This document shows, piece after piece, positions 46,760 to 57,375 of a DNA stretch of 64,000 nt. A model generated the notes under the pieces. That model was not told the origin of the DNA. It was given only the letters and a program-made list of their open reading frames with translations, and did no database searches. The position numbers and the translations under genes were made by a program. The DNA comes from Ipomoea triloba (taxonomy: Eukaryota; Streptophyta; Magnoliopsida; Solanales; Convolvulaceae), in NCBI RefSeq assembly GCF_003576645.1, contig NC_044920.1, positions 11,279,032-11,343,031 on the forward strand, in the 5' to 3' direction. The first letter of the stretch is position 1, and each line of letters opens with the position of its first letter.

Positions 46760-48120
46760 TTTATTTACAGGAAGTTTGGTATTTCGATAGTGGATGTTCG
46801 CATCACATGACTGGAAATAAATCTAGTCTAGTGCATTTTAAGAATATCGAAGGACCAAAAGTAGTTTTTGGAGGAAAAGATCGATACGGCCAAACCAAAG
46901 GAATCGGAATAGTTGAGCGTAACGGATTAATTTACGTGGAAGGTCTAAAATTCAATCTCTTCAGTACAAGTCAATTTTGTGACAAAGGTTATTTAGTGGA
47001 ATTTTTCAAAGACAAATGTCAAGTGAAAAATGAAACTACTGGAGAAATTGTGCTGCAAGGAACGAGAAAAAGGAACATGTACGTTGTTGATTGGTCTACA
47101 ACAAAGGAATCAATATGCTTAGTTGCCAACAACTCAAACGCTACAAGCTAGGAATGGCACAAGAAGCTGAATCATCTGAATTTCAAAACAATCAACAAGC
47201 TCGCAGCAAATGATCTAGTCAAAGGACTACCCAAAATAGTCTACAAGAAAGAACAGATTTGTGATGCATGTCAAAGAGGAAAGCAAATCAAATCTTCATT
47301 CAAGTCAAAGACACAAGAATCATCATCAAGACCTCTTAGTCTACTACACATGGATTTATTTGGTCCAGTAGACCCAGTAAGTATGAGTGGTAAGAAATAT
47401 ACACTTGTTATTGTTGATGATTTTTCCAGGTACACATGGACTATATTTCTCAACTAGAAAAACGAAGTTGAAAAGAAGCTATCAGAATTGTTGAAACAAC
47501 TCCAAATCGAAAAGGAACTCAAAATTACAAAAATACGTACGGATAGAGGTACAGAGTTCGTAAACGGCGTGATTCAAGACTACTACAGCATGCAAGGAAT
47601 TCTACATCAATTATCAGCTGCAAGAACACCGCAAAAAAACGATGTTGCCGAAAGAAGAAATCGAACACTCAAGGAAGCCACATGAGTAATGATTACGGCA
47701 GCCGACTTACCGAAACGGTTTTGGGCAGAAGCAATTAATACTGCTTGCTACACCCAAAATAGAAGCCTTATCAACAAGCTGCACAACAAAACACCATATG
47801 AATTATGGAAAGGGAGAAAACCTAATCTTAGCTATTTTCATTCTTTTGGATGCAAATGTTTTGTTCTGAATAATGGCAAAAGCTATCTAAAAACTTTTGA
47901 TGAGCGTGCAGATGAAGCTATATTCCTTGGATATTCATCTACCAGCAAAGCATTCAGAGTATGGAATAAATCTACGATGGTGGTAGAAGAATCGATCCAC
48001 GTTGTGTTTGACGAAAATTCAAGAGCCAAGGAAATTGATGATCCAGAAATTGGTAATAATGTTCCAAATAATTTTATTATTACTAATGAAGCTTCAAGAG
48101 ACAATGTTTTACAGGATTAA
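46760..48120 (+). pseudogene. Protease and integrase of Sirevirus-like element 2
   Basis: The protease starts YFDSGCSHHMTGNKS (46790-46825), followed by FGGKDRYGQTKGIG and GLKFNLFSTSQFCDKGY. Then come the integrase zinc finger (EWHKKLNHLNF, ICDACQRGKQ), core D (LHMDLFGP), D (RTDRGTEF) and E (DVAERRNRTLKE), and the C-terminal KTPYELWKGRKPN, FHSFGCKCFV and FLGYSSTSKAFRVWN. Stops interrupt it at 47147-47149 (TAG before EWHKK), 47453-47457 and 47683-47685 (TGA in place of a usual Arg codon). RTDRG and QKNDVAE differ from the usual RTDHG/DNG and QQNGVVE. Confidence 0.9.
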
Positions 48121-49187
48121 AAGATCTGGAAATTAAAGACTCCAATTTTGAGCAAAATGGCGCACCAGGCGCAAGAAATGCAAGAAATGAAGAAGTGGAA
48201 GTTGTAGAGCAAGTTGAAGTGGAAGTTAATGCAAGGGATGGAGTGGAACCTTTAGAGGAAGTTGCGGAGGAAGTTGGAATTAGTGGTGGGACCCAATGTG
48301 AACCCACTAATTCTCCCGCTCTCTCTACACGTGAGAATGCATCCATTTTGCCACCCACTTCACAAAACAATTTTCAACCAGATTTGAGATGGCTCAAAAA
48401 TCATCCACATGATTTAATTATTGGAGATGTGCATGAAGGCGTGAAAACCAGATCAACTGCAAGAGACGCAATGTTCTCGTGTTTCCTATCTCAGATTGAA
48501 CCGAAGGAGATAGATGAAGCTTTAAGTGATCCTAGTTGGATTGAAGCCATGCAAGAACAGCTGAATCAATTCCAAAGAAACGACGTATGGGAGCTTGTTC
48601 CAAGACCAGGCAATCACAATGTAATCGGTACAAAATGGGTCTTCCGGAACAAAGCAAACGAAGATGGCACCATTGTTAGGAATAAAGCAAGACTGGTTGC
48701 AAAAGGCTATTCACAAGAAGAAGGAATAGATTTTGATGAGACTTTTGCTCCAGTGGCAAGATTAGAAGCAATTCGCATTTTCCTAGCATATGCAGCATAC
48801 AAGAATTTTACAATCTACCAAATGGACATAAAAAGCGCGTTTCTGAACGGTTTACTTGAAGAGGAAGTTTATGTTGAGCAACCACCCGGATTTGAGGTAA
48901 AAGGTGATGTTGACAAAGTCTATAAACTAAAGAAGGCATTATACGGGTTAAAACAAGCACCTCGAGCTTGGTACGATACCCTATCGATGTTCTTAATTAG
49001 TTGTGGTTTTACCAAAGGACTAGTTGACAAAACCTTATTTAGAATTCAAGAAAATAATCATATTTTATTAGTACAGATTTATGTTGATGATATTATTTTT
49101 GGGAGTACTGATAAATCTTTATGTGAGAAATTTTCTAAGCTCATGCAGAACAGGTTTGAGATGAGCGTGATGGGTGAATTGAACTAA
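48121..49187 (+). pseudogene. Reverse transcriptase of Sirevirus-like element 2
   Basis: A stop at 48118-48120 separates it from integrase. The frame then runs 330 codons from 48195: [16 protein letters not shown], the [15 protein letters not shown] block, [61 protein letters not shown] and the catalytic YVDD at 49080-49091. It stops at TAG 49185-49187 where YFLGLQV is expected (the Tyr codon became TAG). The catalytic core looks intact. Confidence 0.92.
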
Positions 49188-50023
49188 TTCCTTGGACTGC
49201 AAGTTAAACAAATGAAGGAAGGAATTTTCATAAATCAAGCCAAGTACACCAGAGATTTGATCAGAAAATTTGGCTTAGAAGGAAAAAGCTCAGTCAAAAT
49301 TCCCATGAGTACAACACAGCGATTAGATAAGGATGACGAAGGAACGGACGTTGATCCAACGATCTATCGAGGAATGATTGGATCTTTGCTATATCTCACT
49401 GCGAGTAGACCAGATATATCTTATTCAGTGGGTGTATGTGCAAGATTTCAGTCAAAACCGAAAAACAGTCATCTTGATGCTACAAAGAAAATCATTCGAT
49501 ATCTCAAAGGAACAATCAATGTTGGATTATGGTATCCAAAGGAATGTAATTTTGTACTAACCGGATATTCAGATGCAGATTTTGCAGGTTGCAAAATTGA
49601 TCGAAAAAGCACCTCTGGAACGTGCCAGTTCTTAGGGGGAAGGTTAGTTTCATGGTTCAGTAAGAAGCAAAACTCCATTGCAACAAGCACAGCCGAAGCC
49701 GAATATATCGCAGCAGGGAGTTGTTGTTCGCAAATTTTATGGATGAAGCAACAATTGAAGGATTACGGAATTAATTGCGAGAACGTTAGTATTTTCTGTG
49801 ACAATACTAGCGCGATTGCGATTTCATAAAATCCTGTACTTCATTCAAGAACGAAGCATATCGACGTACGACATCATTTTATTCGCGACCACGTCAAAAA
49901 GAAGGATTTAAGGATCGATCATATCCCTACAGAAAATCAAATTGCAGACATTCTCACAAAACCTTTGTGTGAATCTCGCTTCGCAACCTTAAGGCACGAA
50001 ATGGGGATGATCGAAATCAGCTA
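49188..50023 (+). pseudogene. RT end and RNase H of Sirevirus-like element 2
   Basis: [55 protein letters not shown] and SHLDATKKIIRYLKGT close RT. RNase H has GYSDADFAGCKIDRKSTSG, SWFSKKQNSIATSTAEAEY and FCDNTSAIAIS, then a stop at 49827-49829 and the last block HSRTKHIDVRHHFIRDHV and ADILTKPLCESRF up to a terminal TAA near 50023. The catalytic acidic residues are present. Confidence 0.9.
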
Positions 50024-50403
50024 AGTATTTTATTTCATGCCAAGTGTTTTTATTTTAACTGCATGTGGCGTGATTATGTGATCCTAGCTGAAGCTATGTT
50101 TTTGCTTGTTCCACAAGTGTGATTTACGTGTTACATGCATAGCCTATGTGTTTAATTTTCACCTGCTTGTGTTTTTACTGTGGTGAGTCACCCCTTACAC
50201 GTGTGATATAGTAGGAGTAATTTTCTTTATAGCTTCTTATCTTTAATTGCTTAATAATCCTTTTCTTGATATATCTAGTTCTACACGTGTACACTATCTA
50301 TTTGTAGTACTAACCATGTTGCATGCAGATGAAAAGACTCTTCCACTTTTGACCATGCAAGAAACGGCTTTTGAGGAGCAAAAAGCATTAAATTCTTGAA
50401 ACA

Positions 50404-50943
50404 TTGGAAACCGTCAAAGTGACATTCAATGTCTACTTTTTAGCAATTTCAATTTCCAAGACATTCAAACTCTTCTATAAGATGGAGCCTCCTCACATAG
50501 CCTACTCGTCCAAAAGCTTTTGTTCTTTGTATTGTTTGTTTTTGCAGGAAGTCATGAAGCCAAAAAGACAGGCCGAGAAAACCGTGAGACGCACGTCTAG
50601 GAGAATTTCTGAACAAGCACGGTTGGAGATGTTGAGAGCACGACGCATTGCCAATGGCGGACACGAGATCGGTGACACCTCCACCGACCCGATCGTCTTA
50701 GAAGAAGAGCAGCCCGTGCATGCAGTCGAGCCAGGCGAAGGAATGCAGAAACCTGGTGATCCAGATCCGGACTATGTCCTATTTCTCATGAAAGGAAGTA
50801 GACCTTCGGAATCCCCACCTCAATCATCCGGAGCTACTCACTACACAAGCTTGGATTCCGAAGAAACCTCCATTGCTAGTCGTGTTTCTGCCTCTCGTAC
50901 CAAGACCACTGCTAGCCCAGCCACCGTGAAGAAGAAGAAGTAG
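50404..50943 (+). CDS. Post-pol ORF-a of Sirevirus-like element 2, unknown function
   Basis: The frame has 179 codons from 50404; ATGs at 50482 and 50554 are alternative starts, and the basic region KPKRQAEKTVRRTSRRISEQ begins at the last one. Then come an acidic part, a PDPDYVLFLMKGSRPSESPP stretch, Ser/Thr-rich sequence and a terminal run of four lysines. No zinc finger, no transmembrane segment after the basic start, no signal peptide. It lies in the place of the env-like gene of some Sireviruses, but I see no envelope feature. It could bind nucleic acid; that is a guess from charge alone. Confidence 0.6.
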   Translation: METVKVTFNVYFLAISISKTFKLFYKMEPPHIAYSSKSFCSLYCLFLQEVMKPKRQAEKTVRRTSRRISEQARLEMLRARRIANGGHEIGDTSTDPIVLEEEQPVHAVEPGEGMQKPGDPDPDYVLFLMKGSRPSESPPQSSGATHYTSLDSEETSIASRVSASRTKTTASPATVKKKK

Positions 50944-51159
50944 AAAGGAACAAATATTCGGATGGTTACATATTCTTGAAAATATTTTATTTGGCCATGC
51001 AAAAATCAAAAAGCTACGAGAAAAGAAAAGAAATATTCAAAAAAAAAATTCACTTATGTAGCTTGGCAAAAGTTAAAATACATAAGATGGCCAAAAGATC
51101 TCAAAAAGATCTAAAGGGAAAAGAAAAAGAAAAGTCTATCCCTAAACCGTGAAATACGG

Positions 51160-51663
51160 GTGCAACAGAAAGGGGATGCACACTTTTTCCCAAAAATATT
51201 AGATGCTGCCAAAACAGGGGGAAGAAAGGTTAATCAATTTGGCCAAGTTGGTTCGAGTTCCACCGCACCTACTCAGGGGGAACGAACACAGGGGGAAGGA
51301 GTAAAATCAACTTTTAAAATTTTTGCTAACCCCGCAGGAAATGTATTTTCTACATTTACAGCCCCAAGGCAGGCAAGTCAACCGAATACACCCGCGATGA
51401 CCGATCAGGAGCGCGAAGACCAAATGGTGGATTTATTTGCCGATCATTTTGGAGTCACACACGATGCCATCTTAGATCAAGAAGGGAGAAATCCAAGAGA
51501 GTGTGCGAGATGGTATTTGCGAAAAGTTTTTCCAGCAAATGATCTACGCGAAGCCGCGGAGTGTTACAAGATTGGTAGAGTATTCCAGCAATTCTACCAT
51601 TTGGAGGACAAGGATGACTTTGGTAAGCTTAGGAAAAGAATAAATAACATGTTGAGTACTTAA
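51160..51663 (+). CDS. Post-pol ORF-b of Sirevirus-like element 2, unknown function
   Basis: 167 codons. The first half is Gly/Ser/Thr/Gln-rich and coincides with the AGGGGGAA tracts. The second half looks like a folded helical domain: MTDQEREDQMVDLFADHFGV, ILDQEGRNPRECARWYLRKV, EAAECYKIGRVFQQFYHLED. I do not recognise it. It is intact while pol has five stops. It could be a remnant of the env-like region or a protein of its own. Confidence 0.6.
   Translation: MQQKGDAHFFPKILDAAKTGGRKVNQFGQVGSSSTAPTQGERTQGEGVKSTFKIFANPAGNVFSTFTAPRQASQPNTPAMTDQEREDQMVDLFADHFGVTHDAILDQEGRNPRECARWYLRKVFPANDLREAAECYKIGRVFQQFYHLEDKDDFGKLRKRINNMLST
51214..51300 (+). other. Three polypurine-tract-like AGGGGGAA repeats
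   Basis: ACAGGGGGAAGAAAGG (51214-51229), CAGGGGGAA (51274-51282) and CAGGGGGAAGGA (51289-51300). Sireviruses are known for multiple polypurine tracts of the form AGGGGGAG upstream of the 3' LTR. Confidence 0.75.
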
Positions 51664-52036
51664 TTTCATTCCTAGCTTACTTAAATATTGCAAGTCCATG
51701 ATGATATTTTGAGATGTTGTGACTTAATTCGAATTATTCTGTAATGGTTTGAATTGTTGATGAGTCTTATGCTAATATATCTATCTTTATTAGTTTTGTG
51801 TGTTATGACTTTAATTTGACTTAATATTTTGTAGCATGCATGTTGGTACAAAATTAAAATTCTAAGGTGAATTAATCCAACAATGCATAATCTTTCGTAC
51901 AAGTCAAAATAGAAAGCCGTAGGTCATTAATCTTTGAAAACTCATCGTAATGGCTAGTCGCAATAAAATTGAAAAATAAAATCAGTTGATTTCTAGACTG
52001 AGCCAAATATGATTGAGTATAGGTTTTGGCATCATC
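51664..52036 (+). other. Untranslated region before the 3' LTR
   Basis: AT-rich, no frames of note. GTTTTGGCATCATC just before the tract resembles the usual sequence ahead of Tork/Sirevirus polypurine tracts. Confidence 0.6.
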
Positions 52037-52050
52037 AAAAAAGGGGAAAT
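52037..52050 (+). other. Polypurine tract at the 3' LTR
   Basis: AAAAAAGGGGAAAT directly before TGTTAGAAAT at 52051. This is the position for plus-strand priming. Confidence 0.88.
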
Positions 52051-54189
52051 TGTTAGAAATAAAATTGTAATAGTTTTGATGAGCCAATTGTAATTTTAGA
52101 AATCCCCTATTTTATTTTTAGAGTGTAGAGTTTGAACCCGGAAGACTAGTCTTGACAATAGTTTGGTTCGAATTATTGTTTTATAGAGTTCATTTTGTTA
52201 TGACTCTTGTAAGTCATTTGCTTCCACTATACACATGAGTGTATATGATCCAATGGACAAGGCTAAATTAACGTTGCTAGAAGACTCAAGTTCGAATCCT
52301 ATTAAAAACATTTTGAGCTTTGGAGAGCAAGGAAGGGAGCTAGTAGTATCACGGCTCAAAGTCAATTTTTGGGTCAATGGAGGATCCATGGAGTAACTTA
52401 TGGAGCTAGTCAAAGGTCAATGGAGGAAGTTAAGTCAAAGCCGAACTTCAAGATCCACTATCTCTACACCATACGCTAAACAATGCTGAGAAGGATCAAA
52501 TATATTTATTTGATGGATATGACTGAATGAGCTGAAATGGAGAAATGGTTAAAGACTTGAGCATATATTAAATGGTCTAATGTTTGAATCCTACAAGCAA
52601 CATTTTAAGTCCTTATAGACTAAGCTTGGGAGCTACTTAACACGGCTGAATTTTTGGAGAGCTAGTCAAAAGCAAATGGTCAAGGGAGCTACTTATGGGG
52701 TAACTTTTGGTCAATGGAGCTACTTGGAGAGTAACTTTTGTTGACTCTTACCAAGACTTATGCGCGTGACACACACCAATTTAATACACGCGTGAAGAGC
52801 TCTTTGGAGCAACTTATGGAGCAACTCAAAGTGGAATTTATACTTAACCATTTTTGCATGATTCATAATTTATTCCAGTACGTGATGCTATGAATTAGAA
52901 GAAATAAGAAGGTGGTGATTTTCTGAAGATCATTGTTCATACTCAAGCAAGAACCACCCGGAAAATATTTTGAAAGATCAACTTGGTAAGATCAAATCAA
53001 GGATGCAACAAAGTCAAGAATATCAAGCTCTGAAGGATACAAAGTCTGCAATATCAAGCTGAGAAGGCAACAAAGTCAAAAATTGGAGGCTACAAGTTTC
53101 AAGGATCAATCAAGCCGTAAAAAAAGACTTTGTGAGCAATTTACAGAGGTAATTTGTCAAAAATTACCAGCGACATTTAATGTGCAGATCAAAATGGAGA
53201 TTTTATCAGATCAAATTGGCAAGTTATCAGATCAACGGTATGGTCATTAAATGAGAAGGTATGGCCATCAAGATCAGATTGGAATGACCAATCAGATCAA
53301 GTGAACGTTCAAAATTTGAATGTTCATAACGGGCAAATAATTCCTTGAATTATAAAAAGCCCAAGAAGACTTGAAGATAAGAACGGAACATAGAGGAGAC
53401 GAGATACAGAATAGATCAGACTTACAACGGAAAATACAAAGTGATGAGATATTGAGCTATACACGAGAGGAATTCAAGTCTTAGAAAAAGAAATCTTTAT
53501 TTCTTTGAACAAAAGTTGTATCTCTACTGAGAGTAGAAAGGAGTGTAGCTGGGTGCGTAACACTCAGGTGAACTAAGTGCAACTTTGTGCGTAACACTTA
53601 GTTGGGAACGTAGCTTTGTGCGTAGCGTTCGGGGAGCGTAGCTTTGTGCGTAGCGCTCGGGAGCTTAGCTTTGTGCGAAGAGCTCGTGGTTGAGTGTAGC
53701 TTTGTGCGTAGCACTCGGGAGTTTCACTATTGTATCTAGGTGATTGAAGATAGTGGAAACCTCCTTGGAGCAAGGAAGAAGTGGAGTAGGAGAATTACAC
53801 CATCTCCGAACCACTATAAATCTCTGCCTCTCATTTACTTTACTGCTCTTTACATATTTGCATGTTTTAACATACTAACCCTTTACGTACTGTGTTGTTT
53901 ATATCATCTGGGTTTGTGTACTCCCACGTTTGCATGTGGCTCAAACTTTGCATACATATTCCTTGAGCTATTTTAAGGTTTCCCAACGTTTTGCATGTTA
54001 AGTATCTCTTCAGTTTTACGCAGTTTTGTTTTATAGCACATTACCGTACGATATTCCGCTGCACATTTCAAGTTGAATTTATTCACTTGAAATCTCTCTG
54101 GTTGAAGTGTTATAAAGTTTTTAATTATTTGAGAAGTCTATTCCCCCCCCCCCCCCCTCTAGACTTCTCCCACCTTATCGGGACCAACA
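52051..54189 (+). repeat. 3' LTR of Sirevirus-like element 2
   Basis: 2139 bp, TGTTAGAAAT to GGGACCAACA, matching the 5' LTR closely. It carries ATCTCTCTGGTTGAA at about 54090-54105, which the 5' LTR lacks, and a longer C run (54145-54158). The right AGATT follows at 54190. Confidence 0.94.
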
Positions 54190-55307
54190 AGATTACCCAA
54201 GAAATTCGACAAGAAATTTCCAGTCTTAGACAAGAGTCTAAAGCTACACTTAAGACAATTGAGAATCAAATTTCTCAAATGTTTAAGATGATGTCGGATA
54301 GACACTACGGACAACTCCCAAGTAACACTGAGAACAATCCGAAAGAGAGAGTCAATGTCATCGATGCCAAGGAAGAAAAACAAGTGAAATGTGATCCAAT
54401 GGATGTCATTTGCGGAATATGCCAATGTAAGATAGAAGACAAGAGAAATGAGACTACCTCTTGTAGTCCCACTCTTGAACTAAAGAATGCGAGCGGTTCG
54501 TGCACAATCTCAATGAAAGAAAACAAGGAAAAAACCACTTCGGAAGTATGCCCAAAAGAAAAGGAGCTACAACATGACAAAATCAAAAGATCAAAAGACG
54601 CGACTCGAGAAGGTACAATTAATGCTTTTATCCGAAAATTTTTCAATAACAAAGAATGCCGTGAGTTATTTGAAGATGACAGTAGTGATAATTTTACTTG
54701 CTTAAGCCAAGAATCTTCGGCTTGTTTCACTGAGGGTTACCCCAGAAAGAAGGGCGACCCTGGAGCTTTGTTGATTCCTTGTTCTATACAGAACATGGAA
54801 CCTCAAAATGCTCTTGCCGACCTTGGTGCTTCTATCAATGTCATGTTTTCAAACCTTTTCGAAAAATTGAACTTAGCATGCTTGAAACCGACAAGGCTAA
54901 CTCTACGTTTAGCTGACGGAACCACACGGTATCCTAAAGGCTTAGCGGAAGATGTTTTAGTACGAATAGGAAAATTTCTTGTGCCTGTCGATTTTGTTGT
55001 TTGCAAGATGGGTGACAATGAACCCCATGAATCCTTAATTCTTGGAAGACCATTTCTGGCTACTTGTCGTGCACGAATAGATGTGAGTTCAGGTGAAATA
55101 ACCCTGAGATTTGATGGACAAGCCACAAATGATAAAAAGGAAAAAGTAAAAGAAGGAACTGATGAAGATGAAAGGGCAAAGGTTAAGACGAAGAAGAAAC
55201 CAAAACCGAAGTGGAGGAATGATAAGCTTACATGGAAGAACACGTGGGTACCAAAACGCTTCCTACCCACTACCAAGGAATATGGATGGTTTTTTACCAA
55301 GGTATGA
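54190..55307 (+). pseudogene. Athila-like gag end and aspartic protease, element B
   Basis: After one AGATT the gag frame resumes with TQEIRQEISSLRQESKATLK and stays open for about 370 codons. A Cys-rich stretch (DPMDVICGICQCKIED) and a charged linker lead to the protease: RKKGDPGALLIPCSIQ, the active site DLGAS at 54819-54833, LRLADGTTRYPKGLAEDVLV and LILGRPFLATCRARIDVSSG. It ends with a Lys/Glu-rich tail and KEYGWFFTKV. DLGAS instead of DTGA/DSGA is usual for Athila. Where RT should follow, the sequence is untranslated. Confidence 0.9.
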
Positions 55308-56561
55308 TGTGTCTAGCCAATGACGTAAACTGTGGCGCTACTTGGGAGGCAACCCAAGGTTTTAATAATATGTTTTTACATCGTTTTTATGCTTTCATTT
55401 TTTTATGTTTTTGTTCTAATAAATTGCTACAATCAAATGGAACTGTGTTTTGAGGACTAACTTGTAGGAGTCGAGGCTAAAAATTTCTTTGGAAAGACTT
55501 ATTTCGGACATAGGTATGAAGGGAAAAACCAAAACCGGAAGAAAACAGTGCAGAGGACTGCCACGTGGGCTCACACGTGTGTAGCCGTGCGTGTGGACGA
55601 GGCAGTAGCCTCCCACGCACGCTCACACGCGTGTAGCCGTGCGTGGGAGCGAGGCAGAGAGCTCCCACGCACGCTCACACGAGTGTGACCGGCATGGAAG
55701 CCCTCCTACGGATTTAAATCCCTCATTCGGCCATTCCACGCAACTTTGCTCCAAAAACCCTATTTTCTCTTCTCTTCTCCACGCAAGGTGAATCCTATAC
55801 TCAAGGTTTGAAAATCTATTCTATTTTTACTTCAAAGAAGATAAAAAAAACATCACTATCAAGGTAATTTCTCATCTTTTTAACTATTTATCCTTGAATA
55901 TTCATGAGTATGGAAGAGCTTGAATGTGAAATTTGTTCTACATTCCCTTTCATGATTTTGAATGTTTTGAATGTTTAAATTGGTTTATAATGCTTCATAA
56001 AACTATCCTTTGATGTTTTCTTTCATTTTTGATGATTACATTGATGGATTGTTATGTATTTTTGAGCTTCAAGTGTGAACACCACTGATGAACAAATGGG
56101 TTTGTTAAATTTCTTGTTTAAATTATGAAATTGATGCCTAAATTGATGTATAAACTTGTTATAGAACTATTATATACCATCAATTTGACTTTTCACATGC
56201 TACATTGCCCAAATTGTATTTTCAATTTCAAACCCTAATTTTTGAATTTGGGGAAGAAGATGAAGTTGACTTTTTGAAATTCTTGACTTTTGTAGTTGAC
56301 TTCTTATTTGACTATCAAATTGAACTATCTTATGATGAAATAATGCATGTGTGTGATAATGGAATGATATTGTTGATATTCTTATGCTAGAATTGTCCAA
56401 AATATAGGGGAAACTATGGCAAAATTTTCGAAAATCCTTAGCCCTATATGTTTAAATTCATTATCTTGACAAGGAATTTTACACAAATGCAATGGTGACT
56501 TATTTGAGAAATATTTATTCAAAACCAATTACCGTAAATGTTAAATTCTTAAATTTGTAGG
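55308..56561 (+). other. Region between protease and env-position ORF
   Basis: GGCGCTACTTGGGAGGCAAC (55334-55353) is a motif that I know from downstream of pol in Athila-type elements; a similar GCGCTCTTGGGAGGCACCCC is at 62840-62859. A GC-rich tandem lies at 55560-55690. From 55780 on the sequence is AT-rich and looks like the leader of the next ORF. No RT, RNase H or integrase code is present. Confidence 0.7.
55560..55690. repeat. GC-rich direct and inverted repeats
   Basis: About three units around TCCCACGCACGCTCACACGC and GTGTAGCCGTGCGTGGGAGC. Each unit is an imperfect inverted repeat. The same motif type is found in the LTRs at 37530-37605 and 59350-59425. Confidence 0.85.
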
Positions 56562-57375
56562 ATGGGACGCGCAAAGGAAATCACAAAGAAAACAAAGTAC
56601 GATCATGGTGAATCAAGCAGATCGAGAACACGACAGCAAGCTACAGCTCAACAAGCTCCCCAAGAGCGTGGGTCGAGGTCATTAAGACACTTGACACCCA
56701 TCCAGCTTACAACAGTGGATAACTACAAAGGGGCTTTCCGTTGGCCGTCACTTCGACGACAATGTTTTAAAAGAGTTCGGTTGTTTGGATGAAGTAAATG
56801 GACTTCTAAGGCACTCACAGCTCCGCCATTTGTTTGAGTGGAAAGGACCTACCTATGCGCCTGTTACTTATGAATTTTTGGCGACCTTAGAGATTCGCAA
56901 GGCAGTCAACAATGCAAGAGAGTCCATTTCGTTCACACTATTCGGCAACCACTATAGCATGTCAGTTAACACTTTGGGTGTTACGCTTAGATTCCATGAT
57001 GCCGTGAGCGTGTCCATCCCTTATTTCAGGGACTTTAAGGAGGATTTTGATTCAGAGGCAGTTGCTAGGCAGTATTGGAGGAACATCACCGACAATGCCC
57101 CATATATTTCATCCAACCTAAAGGCAAACCTCATCACCTACAATGCTCTAAAGGCTATTAGATTAGCCATTTCTATATATCTCTCAAGCAAAACCACCAA
57201 TCGCCACAAGGTCTACAAACAAGACTTGTTTTATATGTGGTGCATGGAAAATGAGGTTGGCATCAACATGGGCGTTCAAGCACGAAAGTGGCTCCAGACC
57301 CAGCAAAAGCCTAAGGTTCAAACAGTGTTCACTGGACATTGGTTACTATGGTTTATGGCCCCATCTGAACATTAG
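56562..57375 (+). pseudogene. Env-position ORF (ATHILA ORF-1-like), element B
   Basis: It starts MGRAKEITKKTKYDHGESSR (56562) and after a frameshift near 56740-56790 continues as DEVNGLLRHSQLRHLFEW, the TYAPVTYEFLATLEIRKA block, ARESISFTLFGNHYSM, VTLRFHDAV, PYFRDFKEDFD, SSNLKANLITYNALKAIRLA and QDLFYMWCMENEVGINMGVQ. It ends early at 57375: after VFTG it jumps to HWLLWFMAPSEH, which in the inverted copy lies several hundred bases further on, so an internal deletion removed the acidic C-terminus. The family resembles ATHILA ORF-1; its function is not established. Confidence 0.78.

Larger units (their letters stand above)
42493..54189 (+). mobile_element. Complete Sirevirus-like Copia retrotransposon (element 2), 11.7 kb
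   Basis: LTRs at 42493-44617 and 52051-54189, AGATT duplication on both sides, tRNA-Met primer site, gag, protease, integrase, RT and RNase H in Copia order, then about 2 kb with two further ORFs and repeated AGGGGGAA tracts. Long LTRs, a gag with a coiled C-terminal part, extra post-pol coding sequence and multiple polypurine tracts are features of Sireviruses. Pol carries at least five in-frame stops, so it is not autonomous now, though the LTRs are still very alike. Confidence 0.94.

Noticed and set aside
50404..50943. Envelope protein call for the post-pol ORF
   Set aside because: No signal peptide with transmembrane anchor, no glycosylation or fusion features; position alone is not enough.
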